This document shows positions 13,642-21,062 of a stretch of DNA of 22,718 nucleotides, in pieces. How positions within the stretch are numbered: the stretch's first letter is position 1; each line of letters begins with the position of its first letter. Position numbers and translations under genes: made by a program. Origin of the DNA: CADCWK01 sp964244115. GTDB lineage: Bacteria > Chloroflexota > Chloroflexia > Thermomicrobiales > UBA6265. The stretch is taken from contig CAXTHM010000061.1 in assembly GCA_964244115.1 (NCBI GenBank), positions 1-22,718 on the forward strand. The letters are read 5' to 3'. The notes under the pieces were generated by a model. The model worked only from the letters and a program-made list of their open reading frames with translations, did not search any database and was not told the origin of the DNA.

Positions 13642-14913
13642 ATGTTCCGGATCAAGGTCGCGAGTCTGGCAGGGACGACGATCGAGTTCTTCGATTTCTA
13701 TATCTTCGCGACGGCGGCGGTGCTCGTGTTTCCCCGGCTGTTCTTCCCGGACAGCGATGCGTCGACTGCCCTGCTCGAATCCTTCGCGACGTTCTCGGTC
13801 GCGTTCTTCGCCCGGCCGATCGGAGCGGCCGTCTTCGGGCACTTCGGCGATCGGGTCGGGCGCAAGGCGACGCTCGTCGTCTCCCTGCTGACGATGGGCA
13901 TCGCGACCGTCTCGATCGGTCTCCTGCCGACCTATGCGTCGATCGGCGTGCTGGCGCCCGTCCTGCTCGTCATCTGCCGCTTCGGGCAGGGGTTCGGGCT
14001 TGGCGGCGAGTGGGGCGGGGCCGTGTTGCTCGCGACGGAGAACGCCCTCCCTGGCCGTCGCCACTGGTTCGGCATGTTCCCGCAACTCGGCGCGCCGATC
14101 GGCTTCTTCCTCGCCTCGGCCCTGTACCTGACGCTGACGGAGACGATGAGTACGTCGACATTCGAGGCCTGGGGCTGGCGCATCCCCTTCCTGCTGAGTT
14201 CGGTTCTGGTCGTGATCGGGCTCGTCATCCGGCTCAGACTGACGGAGACGCCCGTCTTCCGGCGCGCGATCGAGCGACATGAGCGGGTCGAGGTGCCGCT
14301 GCGCACCGTCCTGGCATCGCACAAGCTCACCATCGTCATCGGCATCATGATCGGCCTCGCGGTCTTCGTGCTGTTCTACCTGATGACCGTCTTCGCGCTG
14401 AGCTGGGGAACCCGGGAACTCGGCTACGCCCGCAAGGACTTCCTGCTGATCACCCTGGCCGGTGTGGCGTTCTTCGGACTGACCGTCCCGTTGTCGGCCT
14501 GGCTGGCCGACCGCTATGGGGCCGAGCGCGTCCTGACGGCCGTGACCCTCGCCATCGTGGCCTTCGGTCTGGCCTTCGCGCCGTTGTTCGAGTCGGCCGA
14601 TACCCCACGGGCCGTGCTGTTCAGCGTCATCGGGTTCTCGCTCACCGGCCTGGCCTATGGGCCACTGAGCGCCCTGCTCGCCGACGCGTTCCCGACGCCT
14701 GTCCGGTACACGGGGGCGTCGCTCACCTTCAACCTGACCGGCATCTTCGGCGCATCGCTGGCGCCCTATATCGCCACCTGGCTGGCGTCCAACGGTGGGC
14801 TGTCCCTGGTCGGGCTCTATCTCTCGCTGGCCGGGGCCGTAACACTGGCTGGACTGTTCGCGTCGGCGCGGCGTTCGCGAACCCCGGAGCTGCGTCCGGC
14901 GGCGCCTCGATGA
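13642..14913 (+). CDS. MFS transporter, metabolite:H+ symporter (MHS/ProP-like) type
   Basis: The protein has 423 residues from the ATG at 13642, chosen because GGAGGG lies 5 bases before it and it begins just ahead of the first helix; in-frame ATGs at 13585 and 13606 would add 19 or 12 residues. Twelve hydrophobic segments are evident. Family marks are GTTIEFFDFYIF (11-22, start of helix 1), the loop 2-3 motif GHFGDRVGRK (66-75) and the MHS signature RFGQGFGLGGEWGGA (113-127). MHS members import organic acids or osmolytes such as shikimate, citrate, alpha-ketoglutarate or proline with protons; the substrate here is not known. It converges on the aldose-epimerase-like gene and there is no sign that it belongs to the sugar operon. 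Confidence 0.9.
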   Translation: MFRIKVASLAGTTIEFFDFYIFATAAVLVFPRLFFPDSDASTALLESFATFSVAFFARPIGAAVFGHFGDRVGRKATLVVSLLTMGIATVSIGLLPTYASIGVLAPVLLVICRFGQGFGLGGEWGGAVLLATENALPGRRHWFGMFPQLGAPIGFFLASALYLTLTETMSTSTFEAWGWRIPFLLSSVLVVIGLVIRLRLTETPVFRRAIERHERVEVPLRTVLASHKLTIVIGIMIGLAVFVLFYLMTVFALSWGTRELGYARKDFLLITLAGVAFFGLTVPLSAWLADRYGAERVLTAVTLAIVAFGLAFAPLFESADTPRAVLFSVIGFSLTGLAYGPLSALLADAFPTPVRYTGASLTFNLTGIFGASLAPYIATWLASNGGLSLVGLYLSLAGAVTLAGLFASARRSRTPELRPAAPR

Positions 14914-14922
14914 TCCCGGTCC

Positions 14923-14942
14923 CCTGGGCCACTCCGCCCAGG
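14923..14942 (+). terminator. Hairpin just after the MFS gene
   Basis: CCTGGGC (14923-14929) pairs perfectly with GCCCAGG (14936-14942) across a 6-base loop, beginning 10 bases after the MFS stop codon. No T tract follows. Confidence 0.42.
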
Positions 14943-15080
14943 ACCCCGACCCTGCGGGCGACGTTCGGCCGCTCGCCAGCGTCGTCCGCTCGATAACGAG
15001 GCCGGGGAACGGTCGTCTCGTCCGCGACGGCCCTCGGTCCGCAGGTCGAGGGGTCGGACCGACGACATCGGCGACCTGGC

Positions 15081-16151
15081 CTACCCGCGGACCGGGTAGA
15101 CCTCGTACTCGACCCAACTCGTCGTCTGCGTCCGGGGCGGGAGCGGGATCGCCGTCCCGTTCGCGATCGCGCCGGGGAGGCCGTTGGGGGACCAGCTCGA
15201 CGCCGGTTCGAGGCCGATGTTGTAGTGGCGGCCGTAGGCGAAGTAGTCCGGGCTGGCGCCGTACTCGTGCCAGTGCCAGACGTACGGGAAGGTGGCGGCG
15301 TCCCAGCGGACCTCGGCCCCGAGGCCGTGCCGGTCGCTCTCGACCCGGTACCAGCCGTCGTCGCCGAAGCCGGTGACGTAGTTCATCTCCATCGGCGAGC
15401 CGTGGGGCGGGACGACGCTGAGGTCGGCCAGGCCGTCGGCATCGGCCGGGGCGCCGGGGTTGGCCGGCAGCTTCGGCCACGGGCCCTCGCTCCCGGCCGG
15501 CAGCCAGTATCCGTCGCGGTGGTCGCCGGGGTGGACGAACGTCCGGACGCCGTCCGGCATCACGATCCGGGCACCGGGGTGGAGGAACGGCGTGCCGAAG
15601 GTGATGTGGTGGCCCCACATCGCGTGGAGCGGCACATCGCTCTCGTTGGTCACCCGGCCGTCGTAGCGGAAGCGGCTGGCTTCCCCGGCCAGGCTGACGG
15701 TCCGCTCCAGCCGGAATGGCGCCTTCGGGGTCCGGACGCTGAACCGGACGGCGACGGCGTCGGCGGTATCCTCGATGATCTCGACGTCCCAGGGCAGGTT
15801 CGGCGCCTCGCCGTGCTGGCCGAAGATGACGCCCCACTGGCTGGCGGAGACGCCGTAGTTCGGGAACGGCTCCTGCCAGCCGCCGGGGTAGTAGTCGTGG
15901 AAGGTCGCCGAGACGTCCGGCGACGAGTTCTGGTAGGCGGTCGGGTTCTTGACGCCGTTGGCGGTCAGCCAGGCCAGATCGAGGTCCCGCGGCTTGTAGA
16001 GCAGCTCGACGAGGTCAGCGCCCTTGTCGAGCAGGAACGTCAGCCGGAGCGTCCTGTTCTCCATCGTGATGGTGCGCAGGCCCGCCATCGCGCCCTCGCT
16101 GATCCGGCAGCCCCAGTTCCGCTGCGTCCGCCATCGCCCGGTCAGCACCAT
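15081..16151 (-). CDS. Aldose 1-epimerase (galactose mutarotase)-like protein
   Basis: The protein has 356 residues. The ATG at 16151 is chosen because AGGAG lies 10 bases upstream; a longer frame from 16184 has no ribosome binding site. The whole length reads as the beta-sandwich mutarotase fold. FGQHGEAPNLPW (110-121) with His113, and MWGHHITFG (178-186) with His181-His182, match the two conserved histidine regions of the superfamily. The enzyme would interconvert alpha and beta anomers of a free sugar or act on a related hexose. It is not in the sugar operon but lies 3 kb from it, and could condition arabinose or galactose freed by GH127 and GH2. That link is an inference. Confidence 0.83.
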   Translation of the reverse strand: MVLTGRWRTQRNWGCRISEGAMAGLRTITMENRTLRLTFLLDKGADLVELLYKPRDLDLAWLTANGVKNPTAYQNSSPDVSATFHDYYPGGWQEPFPNYGVSASQWGVIFGQHGEAPNLPWDVEIIEDTADAVAVRFSVRTPKAPFRLERTVSLAGEASRFRYDGRVTNESDVPLHAMWGHHITFGTPFLHPGARIVMPDGVRTFVHPGDHRDGYWLPAGSEGPWPKLPANPGAPADADGLADLSVVPPHGSPMEMNYVTGFGDDGWYRVESDRHGLGAEVRWDAATFPYVWHWHEYGASPDYFAYGRHYNIGLEPASSWSPNGLPGAIANGTAIPLPPRTQTTSWVEYEVYPVRG

Positions 16152-16361
16152 CGCGGTCTCGCTCCTGTCGCGTCTCGTCGCCATGACCGGCCGGACCCGG
16201 CGCGGTCGTCCCGTCCGCCCGGTAGCTTAGCAGCGACCCGGATGGCGTGGGCAGCCCGACGGGGAGCCCGACGCGGTCGGAACGGCTGGCGGGGTGCCAT
16301 ACTTCCCGGGCCGTGCGGTCTCCCGGATGGGGGCCGTCCCGGCCAGAGAGGATCCCGTCGC

Positions 16362-17093
16362 ATGCTGTTACCCGGTTACGCCGATTCCGTCGATCTCCAG
16401 GGCTACCTGATCGAGCGCTGCAACGAGTGCCATCAGCAGGCGGTCTTCGCCGTCTTCGAAGCCCGGCGCCGCCTGACGATCAGCATGATCCGGACGCCAG
16501 TCAACATCCAGAGCCACCTGCTCATGGAGTGCAAGACCTGCGGCGCCCGGTTCGGCGTGCCCAAGTCCTGGGAAGGGACGCTGCCCGAGCGCCTGATGAC
16601 GCAGCAGCAGCTCTCGGCCAGGATCCGCGAGCTGCGCGGTTCGACGGCGTTCATGCCGCAGAGCCAACCGGAGGTCGGTAATGGGCGACGGACGGCGTAC
16701 CAGATCCTGCAGGTCGACCCGGCCGCCGACCAGGACGTGATCGAGGCGGCGTTCAAGCGGCTGGCGCTCAAGGCCCACCCGGACCGGAACGAGGGGCCGG
16801 AGGCGGCCGACCGGATGCGCGAGCTCGTCGCCGCCCGTGACCTGCTCCTGACGCCCGAGCGCCGCCAGGCCTATGACCGCTCGATCGGCCTCGCCCGGCC
16901 GGCCGAGGCGTACCAGCGCGACGCCGCGCCCGCCCGCCCCCGCCCCGCGCCCGAGGCGAAAGCCGACCCTCGGCGCCAACCGGCACCGCCCAGCCGTCAG
17001 CGCCCGGCGGATCGGCCCGCCGCTTCCGCTCCTCCCGCCGCCCTGCGGGCTGCGGGGCCACGGCCGAAGGGGATTCGTGCCGACGAGGTTTGA
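16362..17093 (+). CDS. J-domain (DnaJ-like) protein with N-terminal four-cysteine motif
   Basis: The protein has 243 residues, starting at 16362 after AGAGAGG. Residues 20-23 (CNEC) and 57-60 (CKTCG) form two CxxC pairs that could bind a single zinc. The J domain spans about 112-176: YQILQVDPAADQDVIEAAFK, the HPD motif at 139-141 (AHPDRN), and the closing LLTPERRQAYDRS. HPD is what stimulates Hsp70 ATPase activity. From about 180 the tail is Pro/Ala/Arg-rich and looks disordered. The Gly/Phe region and the four-repeat zinc centre of true DnaJ are absent, so this is a type III J protein that would direct DnaK to a special client. The frame is open much further upstream, but only as an antisense shadow of the epimerase gene. 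Confidence 0.87.
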   Translation: MLLPGYADSVDLQGYLIERCNECHQQAVFAVFEARRRLTISMIRTPVNIQSHLLMECKTCGARFGVPKSWEGTLPERLMTQQQLSARIRELRGSTAFMPQSQPEVGNGRRTAYQILQVDPAADQDVIEAAFKRLALKAHPDRNEGPEAADRMRELVAARDLLLTPERRQAYDRSIGLARPAEAYQRDAAPARPRPAPEAKADPRRQPAPPSRQRPADRPAASAPPAALRAAGPRPKGIRADEV

Positions 17094-17178
17094 TACCGTC
17101 GGAGGGTCATGTCGCGGGACCAGGTGCGGTTGGTTCGCCCCTACAACGGCGGGACGGTCATGGCTGACAAACCTTGCT

Positions 17179-17194
17179 CGCCAGCGTACTGGCG
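17179..17194. terminator. Short hairpin between convergent genes
   Basis: CGCCAG (17179-17184) pairs perfectly with CTGGCG (17189-17194) around a 4-base loop, in the 163-base gap between the convergent J-domain and deaminase genes. The stem is short and there is no T tract, so it is tentative. I see nothing else in this gap. Confidence 0.28.
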
Positions 17195-17256
17195 CCCTCA
17201 CACGCTGATTGGCACAAGCCCATCACGCTTCGTCACGGGGATTCCTCCCACGTGTT

Positions 17257-17664
17257 TCAGACCGGCTCGCTACCCGGCACCACGTATCGGCCCGGCAGGA
17301 GATCAGCGATCGGAGTGGGGGCGGGATTGCCATCGGCCGCGCCCGGCATCAGCACCGTCGCGTCAGGCCAATAATCGGCGATGACCTGCCGGCAGCGGCC
17401 GCAGGGGGCGATCACGCCGCGGCCGTTCGAGCCGACGGCCACGATGGTCTCCACCCTGGCTGTCGTCGCGGCGGCGTTGGCGAGGGCGACCAACTCGGCG
17501 CAGGGGCCGCCGCTGAAGTGGTAGAGGTTGACCCCGGTGACGATCGTCCCATCGGCGGTCCGGATCGCCGCGGCGACGGTGTGGTTCTCGTCGTCGTTGG
17601 CTCGGGCGATCAGGTCCGTCGCGGTGGCGACGAGTTCGGCGTCACCCATGCTCGATCCGGTCAT
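17257..17664 (-). CDS. Cytidine deaminase family protein, blasticidin S deaminase-like
   Basis: The protein has 135 residues. The start at 17664 overlaps the stop of the DUF402 gene as ATGA, which favours it over an in-frame ATG at 17649. Zinc ligands and the catalytic acid are Cys55 and Glu57 (GGPCAELVAL) plus Cys88 and Cys91 (APCGRCRQV), the arrangement of the small tetrameric cytidine deaminases. The segments GVNLYHFSGGPCAELVAL, RGVIAPCGRCRQV and ADLLPGRYV follow, from memory, the fungal blasticidin S deaminase much more closely than a housekeeping Cdd. It should hydrolyse the 4-amino group of cytosine in a nucleoside or nucleoside analogue. Detoxification of a cytosine nucleoside antibiotic is an attractive inference; ordinary cytidine salvage is the alternative. 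Confidence 0.87.
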   Translation of the reverse strand: MTGSSMGDAELVATATDLIARANDDENHTVAAAIRTADGTIVTGVNLYHFSGGPCAELVALANAAATTARVETIVAVGSNGRGVIAPCGRCRQVIADYWPDATVLMPGAADGNPAPTPIADLLPGRYVVPGSEPV

Positions 17665-18422
17665 GCCCGGAGGATGAACGGCGGGAGGCCATGGCCGTCG
17701 TGCGGGTCCCGGCCGAGATCGAGATCCGGGCCGGACTCCTCGACGACCTTGCGGGCGGCGGCGGCGACGCAGCGGTACGACGCCTCGACGCAACTGGCCC
17801 AGTCGCCCTGGATGCGCTCGCGCCGGACCTCCTGGTCGAACTCGGGCCGGTCGAGTTCCGTCGGGGAGCCGTCCGGGTTGAGCCAGAGATCGAGTTCGAG
17901 GTCGAGGTCGTGGTAGTACCCCGGCTTCAGTTCCCGGAGCGGGTGCGAGAAGTTGACGTAATAGCCAATCGTCTGGTCATCGACGCTGATGAAACGGAGC
18001 AGGGAGTACCAGCGGTCCGGGAAGAACCACTGCTCCGCGCCGGAGCGGGCCATCCGGACGAGCCCGTTGGCGGTCGGGATCTCGAACTCGCGCGGCCGGT
18101 AGAAGCTGAACCGGTGCCGGAGGACGTCTCGGTCGCCCCGGGTGCCGGGCGCCGTGACCCAGCCGCCCTCGATCCGGTATTCCCAGCAGGCCCCGCGGAG
18201 CTTCTCCTTGCGGTAGTACAGGTGCCCACGCGGTTTGGTCTCGGGCGGACCGCAGATCGGCTCGACCGCCGGTGGGTCGAGCTCCGGCAGGGACGCCAGG
18301 GAGTCGCCGGAGAGCGTCATGAGGTGGGACTCGTCGACGCCGGGCGAGACCATCGGCGTGGCCGCCTGCCCCGGGGGGTCCTCATCTTCACGGTGGATGG
18401 CGTCAGGTCGTTCTGTCGTCAT
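17661..18422 (-). CDS. DUF402 family protein, probable nucleotide/phosphoester hydrolase
   Basis: The protein has 253 residues from the ATG at 18422; in-frame ATGs at codons 24 and 35 are possible starts because the first 60 or so residues are not conserved-looking. The DUF402 core is clear in the second half: YYVNFSHPLRE (154-164), the acidic strand HDLDLELDLWLNPDG (171-185) with Asp172, Asp174, Glu176 and Asp178, and LDRPEFDQ (190-197). Characterised DUF402 proteins use this acidic cluster with divalent metal to hydrolyse nucleoside di- or triphosphates, or in FomD a cytidylyl ester. The four-base overlap with the deaminase gene makes a two-gene operon and points to a shared cytidine-type substrate. 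The exact reaction is not known. Confidence 0.83.
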   Translation of the reverse strand: MTTERPDAIHREDEDPPGQAATPMVSPGVDESHLMTLSGDSLASLPELDPPAVEPICGPPETKPRGHLYYRKEKLRGACWEYRIEGGWVTAPGTRGDRDVLRHRFSFYRPREFEIPTANGLVRMARSGAEQWFFPDRWYSLLRFISVDDQTIGYYVNFSHPLRELKPGYYHDLDLELDLWLNPDGSPTELDRPEFDQEVRRERIQGDWASCVEASYRCVAAAARKVVEESGPDLDLGRDPHDGHGLPPFILRA

Positions 18423-18843
18423 GCCGCCATAGTAGCCAATTTCCGTGCCCAGCGTTATGGCGGCCGTTCACCTGTGTGAAGAGGTGATCGTTTCCGCCGT
18501 CGATTTCCGCTGTCTGGGTTGTTCATTCGGATACTGCTCACCGACCGATCCCATGCTCCGGAACGGACCGGGAGGTCCCGCCAGACGTCCCGCTCGATCA
18601 TCAGGGCGTCGACGGTCGAGGCCAGCGGCCGGCCGTTCCGTAGCCCCGGGCGTCGGGCGCGGGCGGGCACCCCGAGTAGTTGTGTGATCACCGGCGGACA
18701 CGCCAGCGGACCGCATCGCTCATCCCGCCGCCGACCGGTTCGACGCCGGTCACGTCCGTGATCCCGGCCGCGTCGATGACGACTGGGGGCCAGGGGCGCG
18801 GCTCACGGCCGCCTCTGGTGCGCTATCGGCCGGCAGCGACGCG
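18423..18843. other. About 420 bases without a convincing gene
   Basis: Short overlapping frames on both strands have no ribosome binding sites. On the minus strand, 18717-18780 reads DVTGVEPVGGGMSDAVRWRV, which loosely recalls the glycine-rich nucleotide-binding start of aminoglycoside-phosphotransferase-like kinases. It then reaches a stop and the other frames do not continue it convincingly, so a decayed kinase is only a possibility. TACTAT on the minus strand just before the DUF402 start could be a -10 box, but no -35 box fits. Confidence 0.35.
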
Positions 18844-19803
18844 TCAGCGTGGCGAGATCAGCAGACCGTCGCGCCCGCTCGACCCCCAGCATTCGAGGAA
18901 CAGGTCCCAGGGGATCTCGTACTCCCAGGGGCGGTCCCAGTTCGTGTTGGTCGGACCGAGGGAATCCCGGATGACGACACTGTCATCGTCGTAACCGATC
19001 GCCGCGACGCAGTGGTCGTTCTCGTAGGCGGTCGGGTAGACCGTGCCGTCGGGGGTCTGCCAGCGGGTCGGGACGAAGGGCGTGAAGTCGACCGTGGTCT
19101 TCATCCACATCAGCTTGCCGGCGCTGAGCCCGGCCTCGACGGCCTTTCGGCTGGAGACGGTCTCGACGGTGAAGCCGAACCCCTCGAAGGCGCGCCGGAT
19201 CGCGCTGCCACGCGTCTTCGAGTAGGTGTTGCTGGAGAGGTCGCCGCAGAAAGCGGTGCTGATATCGCCGCCGTGGATGATGATGCCGCTCGGCGTCTCC
19301 TCCGCGTAGGGCTCGAACGGGTTGTCGAAACCGACGTACCCGACCAGCTCGTCGAGGGTGGTCTCGACGCCGAACGTGGCCATGATCATGTAGGCGACGT
19401 CGAACTCGCAGGAGTAGAGATCCCACTGTCCCTGCTTGATGACGGTCTCGGTGTAGGCGGTGTACGTCCGGCCGTCGATCGTGACGGGGTCCATCACCGT
19501 CGAGCTGGCGATGTCATCGGCGACCGGCGCGCTCCGGGCGATCTCCGGTGTCTCCGGGACGGTCCCGCCGCCCGCTCCGGCTCCGCCCTGGAAGCCGTCC
19601 CCGCCCAGGCGGTTCCCGGTGCCGGGGGTCGGCAGGCCGATCTCCTCCGGCCCCTCGACGGCGAGGGCACCGTGACCGGCGACCAGGGCGGACCCGGCGG
19701 CGAGGGCGCCCGCCATCACCCGACGACGGGAGAGGACGGAGCGTCCCGGCAGACCGGGCCGGCTGGTTCCCGGCTCGCGAGCGAAGGTGGTGTCGGATGG
19801 CAT
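18844..19803 (-). CDS. Tat-exported C39-like cysteine peptidase
   Basis: The protein has 319 residues; the start at 19803 is supported by GAGGA 7 bases upstream. The N-terminus is a twin-arginine signal (SRRRVM at 25-30, then an Ala/Gly-rich hydrophobic stretch to about 48). A Gly/Pro-rich linker (55-100) leads to a papain-like C39 domain. Cys132 in QWDLYSCEFDVAYM is the likely nucleophile, with Gln124 or Gln126 for the oxyanion hole. His264 in ENDHCVAAIGYDDD and Asp280 in VVIRDSLGP complete the triad in the order and spacing of the Peptidase_C39_2 family. It would act outside the membrane, on unknown peptides. Unlike the bacteriocin-processing C39 enzymes it is not fused to an ABC transporter. 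It is divergent from rsmG and appears monocistronic. Confidence 0.85.
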   Translation of the reverse strand: MPSDTTFAREPGTSRPGLPGRSVLSRRRVMAGALAAGSALVAGHGALAVEGPEEIGLPTPGTGNRLGGDGFQGGAGAGGGTVPETPEIARSAPVADDIASSTVMDPVTIDGRTYTAYTETVIKQGQWDLYSCEFDVAYMIMATFGVETTLDELVGYVGFDNPFEPYAEETPSGIIIHGGDISTAFCGDLSSNTYSKTRGSAIRRAFEGFGFTVETVSSRKAVEAGLSAGKLMWMKTTVDFTPFVPTRWQTPDGTVYPTAYENDHCVAAIGYDDDSVVIRDSLGPTNTNWDRPWEYEIPWDLFLECWGSSGRDGLLISPR

Positions 19804-20070
19804 GGAGGTCCTCGGAGCGATCGGGATCGAGCCGGATCGAGTCAGGGTAATGGGCAATCCGGAGTGTGCCCGATCGCGGCGCCACGGTGCAATGCCGATG
19901 CCGACGATCCGTTCGGTCCCGTAGGCACTGTTTGCCTGCGAGGCGGCTCGCCGCCGTGGCGCCCACCGAACGGGGTAGGATAGACGGTGCCACGCAGGGA
20001 TTGCGTCACCGACCGAACGACGAGTGCGGGCTCCGTCCGCGTTCATGGGGAAGAGACGAGCCCAGCCATC

Positions 20071-20862
20071 ATGATGAGCGACACCCCGGCCCCCACCCTG
20101 GTTGAGCTGGCGAGCCCGTTCCTGGCCCTCACGGCCGGACAGGCCGCCGCCTTCGCGGTCTACCGCGACCTGCTGATCGAGTGGAACGGCCGGTTCAACC
20201 TGACCGCCGTGACCGAGCCGGAGCAGATCGACCGGCGGCTGTTCCTCGACGCCCTGCGGATGGTCGGGCCGGTCACCGCGATCGCCCGGCCCGATCCGGT
20301 CCGGGCCGTCACGACGGTGATCCGGATGGTCGACGTGGGGACGGGAGCCGGCTTTCCGGGCCTGGCCCTGAAGATCGCCCTGCCGGAGATCGACGTCACG
20401 CTGATCGAGGCGACCGGCAAGAAGGTGCAGTTCCTGGAAGCGGTCATCGGCGAACTCGGGCTGAGCGGGATCGTCGCTCTGCACGCCCGGGCCGAGGAGA
20501 TCGGGACCCTGCCGGAGTCCCGCGGGGCGTTCGACCTCGTCACCGCCCGGGGTGTCTCATCGCTGGCGGCGCTGTTCGAGATGGCCGCGCCGCTGCTGCG
20601 AATGGGAGGGGTCGGGCTGTTCCCGAAGGGACTCGACCTGTCGGAGGAACTCGCGACCGGGCAGCGAGCGGCGAAGATCGTCGGCCTCACGGTCGAGGCG
20701 TCGGACGTCATCGCCGACAGCGAGACGCGACTGGTCGTCGTCCGCAAGACCGCCGAGACCCCACGCCAGTATCCCCGCCGGCCGGGGATGCCGGCCCGGG
20801 AGCCGCTCGGCGCGGCGCCGAAACGGTCGGCGAAGGTATCCGCGAAGCGCTCCGACCGATGA
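20071..20862 (+). CDS. rsmG: 16S rRNA (guanine(527)-N7)-methyltransferase RsmG
   Basis: The protein has 263 residues from the ATG at 20071 (the next codon is also ATG; the nearest ribosome binding site, GGGGAAGAG, is rather far upstream). The class I S-adenosylmethionine site is VDVGTGAGFPGLALKI (87-102), followed by the acidic strand VTLIEATGKKVQFLE (109-123) and DLVTARGVSSL (155-165), all typical of RsmG (formerly GidB). It methylates G527 of 16S rRNA in the 530 loop, and loss of it is known to give low-level streptomycin resistance in other bacteria. In many genomes the gene sits beside mnmG or parA near the origin; here no such neighbour is present. The last 30 residues are basic and look disordered. 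Confidence 0.93.
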   Translation: MMSDTPAPTLVELASPFLALTAGQAAAFAVYRDLLIEWNGRFNLTAVTEPEQIDRRLFLDALRMVGPVTAIARPDPVRAVTTVIRMVDVGTGAGFPGLALKIALPEIDVTLIEATGKKVQFLEAVIGELGLSGIVALHARAEEIGTLPESRGAFDLVTARGVSSLAALFEMAAPLLRMGGVGLFPKGLDLSEELATGQRAAKIVGLTVEASDVIADSETRLVVVRKTAETPRQYPRRPGMPAREPLGAAPKRSAKVSAKRSDR

Positions 20863-20878
20863 GCCGGATCGCTTCAGC

Positions 20879-20926
20879 GTGACGACGCGCCGCCGATCGT
20901 ATCCCGGAGGGACGCCCGCGCGTCAC
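20879..20926 (+). terminator. Hairpin after rsmG
   Basis: GTGACG-(A)-CGCG (20879-20889) pairs with CGCGCGTCAC (20917-20926) with a single bulged A, 17 bases after the rsmG stop. The loop is long (27 bases) and no T tract follows, so it is a moderate candidate. Confidence 0.35.
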
Positions 20927-20981
20927 TTGGGGGCGGCCAGTCCCGCCGGGATGGTGTCCTGGTCGCAGGAGTCTTCCGTGA

Positions 20982-20993
20982 CCTGAGCTTAGG
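20982..20993. promoter_or_regulatory. Near-palindrome upstream of the oxidoreductase gene
   Basis: CCTGAGCTTAGG is palindromic except for one base pair and lies 70 bases before the start codon at 21063, in the only non-coding stretch that could hold this gene's promoter. It could be an operator half-site pair, but no regulator gene is adjacent and no clear promoter boxes are seen. Confidence 0.2.
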
Positions 20994-21062
20994 GGTGCTT
21001 CCGCTGGTCGCGCCCGAGGCGGTCTGCCGCGTGGTCCGGTCAGGACAGGAGGGTATTGCGGG

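Noticed and set aside
13558..15837. Very long minus-strand open frame opposite the MFS gene
   Set aside because: It is antisense to a clear twelve-helix transporter and its sequence is charged and repetitive, typical of a GC-rich shadow frame.
15225..16361. Long plus-strand open frame joined to the J-domain gene
   Set aside because: It is the antisense shadow of the aldose-epimerase-like gene. The J-domain gene has its own ribosome binding site and ATG at 16362.
17109..17384. Short plus-strand frame MSRDQVRLVRPYNGG after the J-domain gene
   Set aside because: It runs into the antisense strand of the deaminase gene and lacks any family resemblance or ribosome binding site.
18717..18780. Possible kinase remnant (minus strand, VEPVGGGMSDAVRW)
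   Set aside because: The resemblance to the glycine-rich loop of aminoglycoside-phosphotransferase-like proteins is short, a stop follows at once and the other frames do not continue the family. It was kept only as a remark in the spacer entry.
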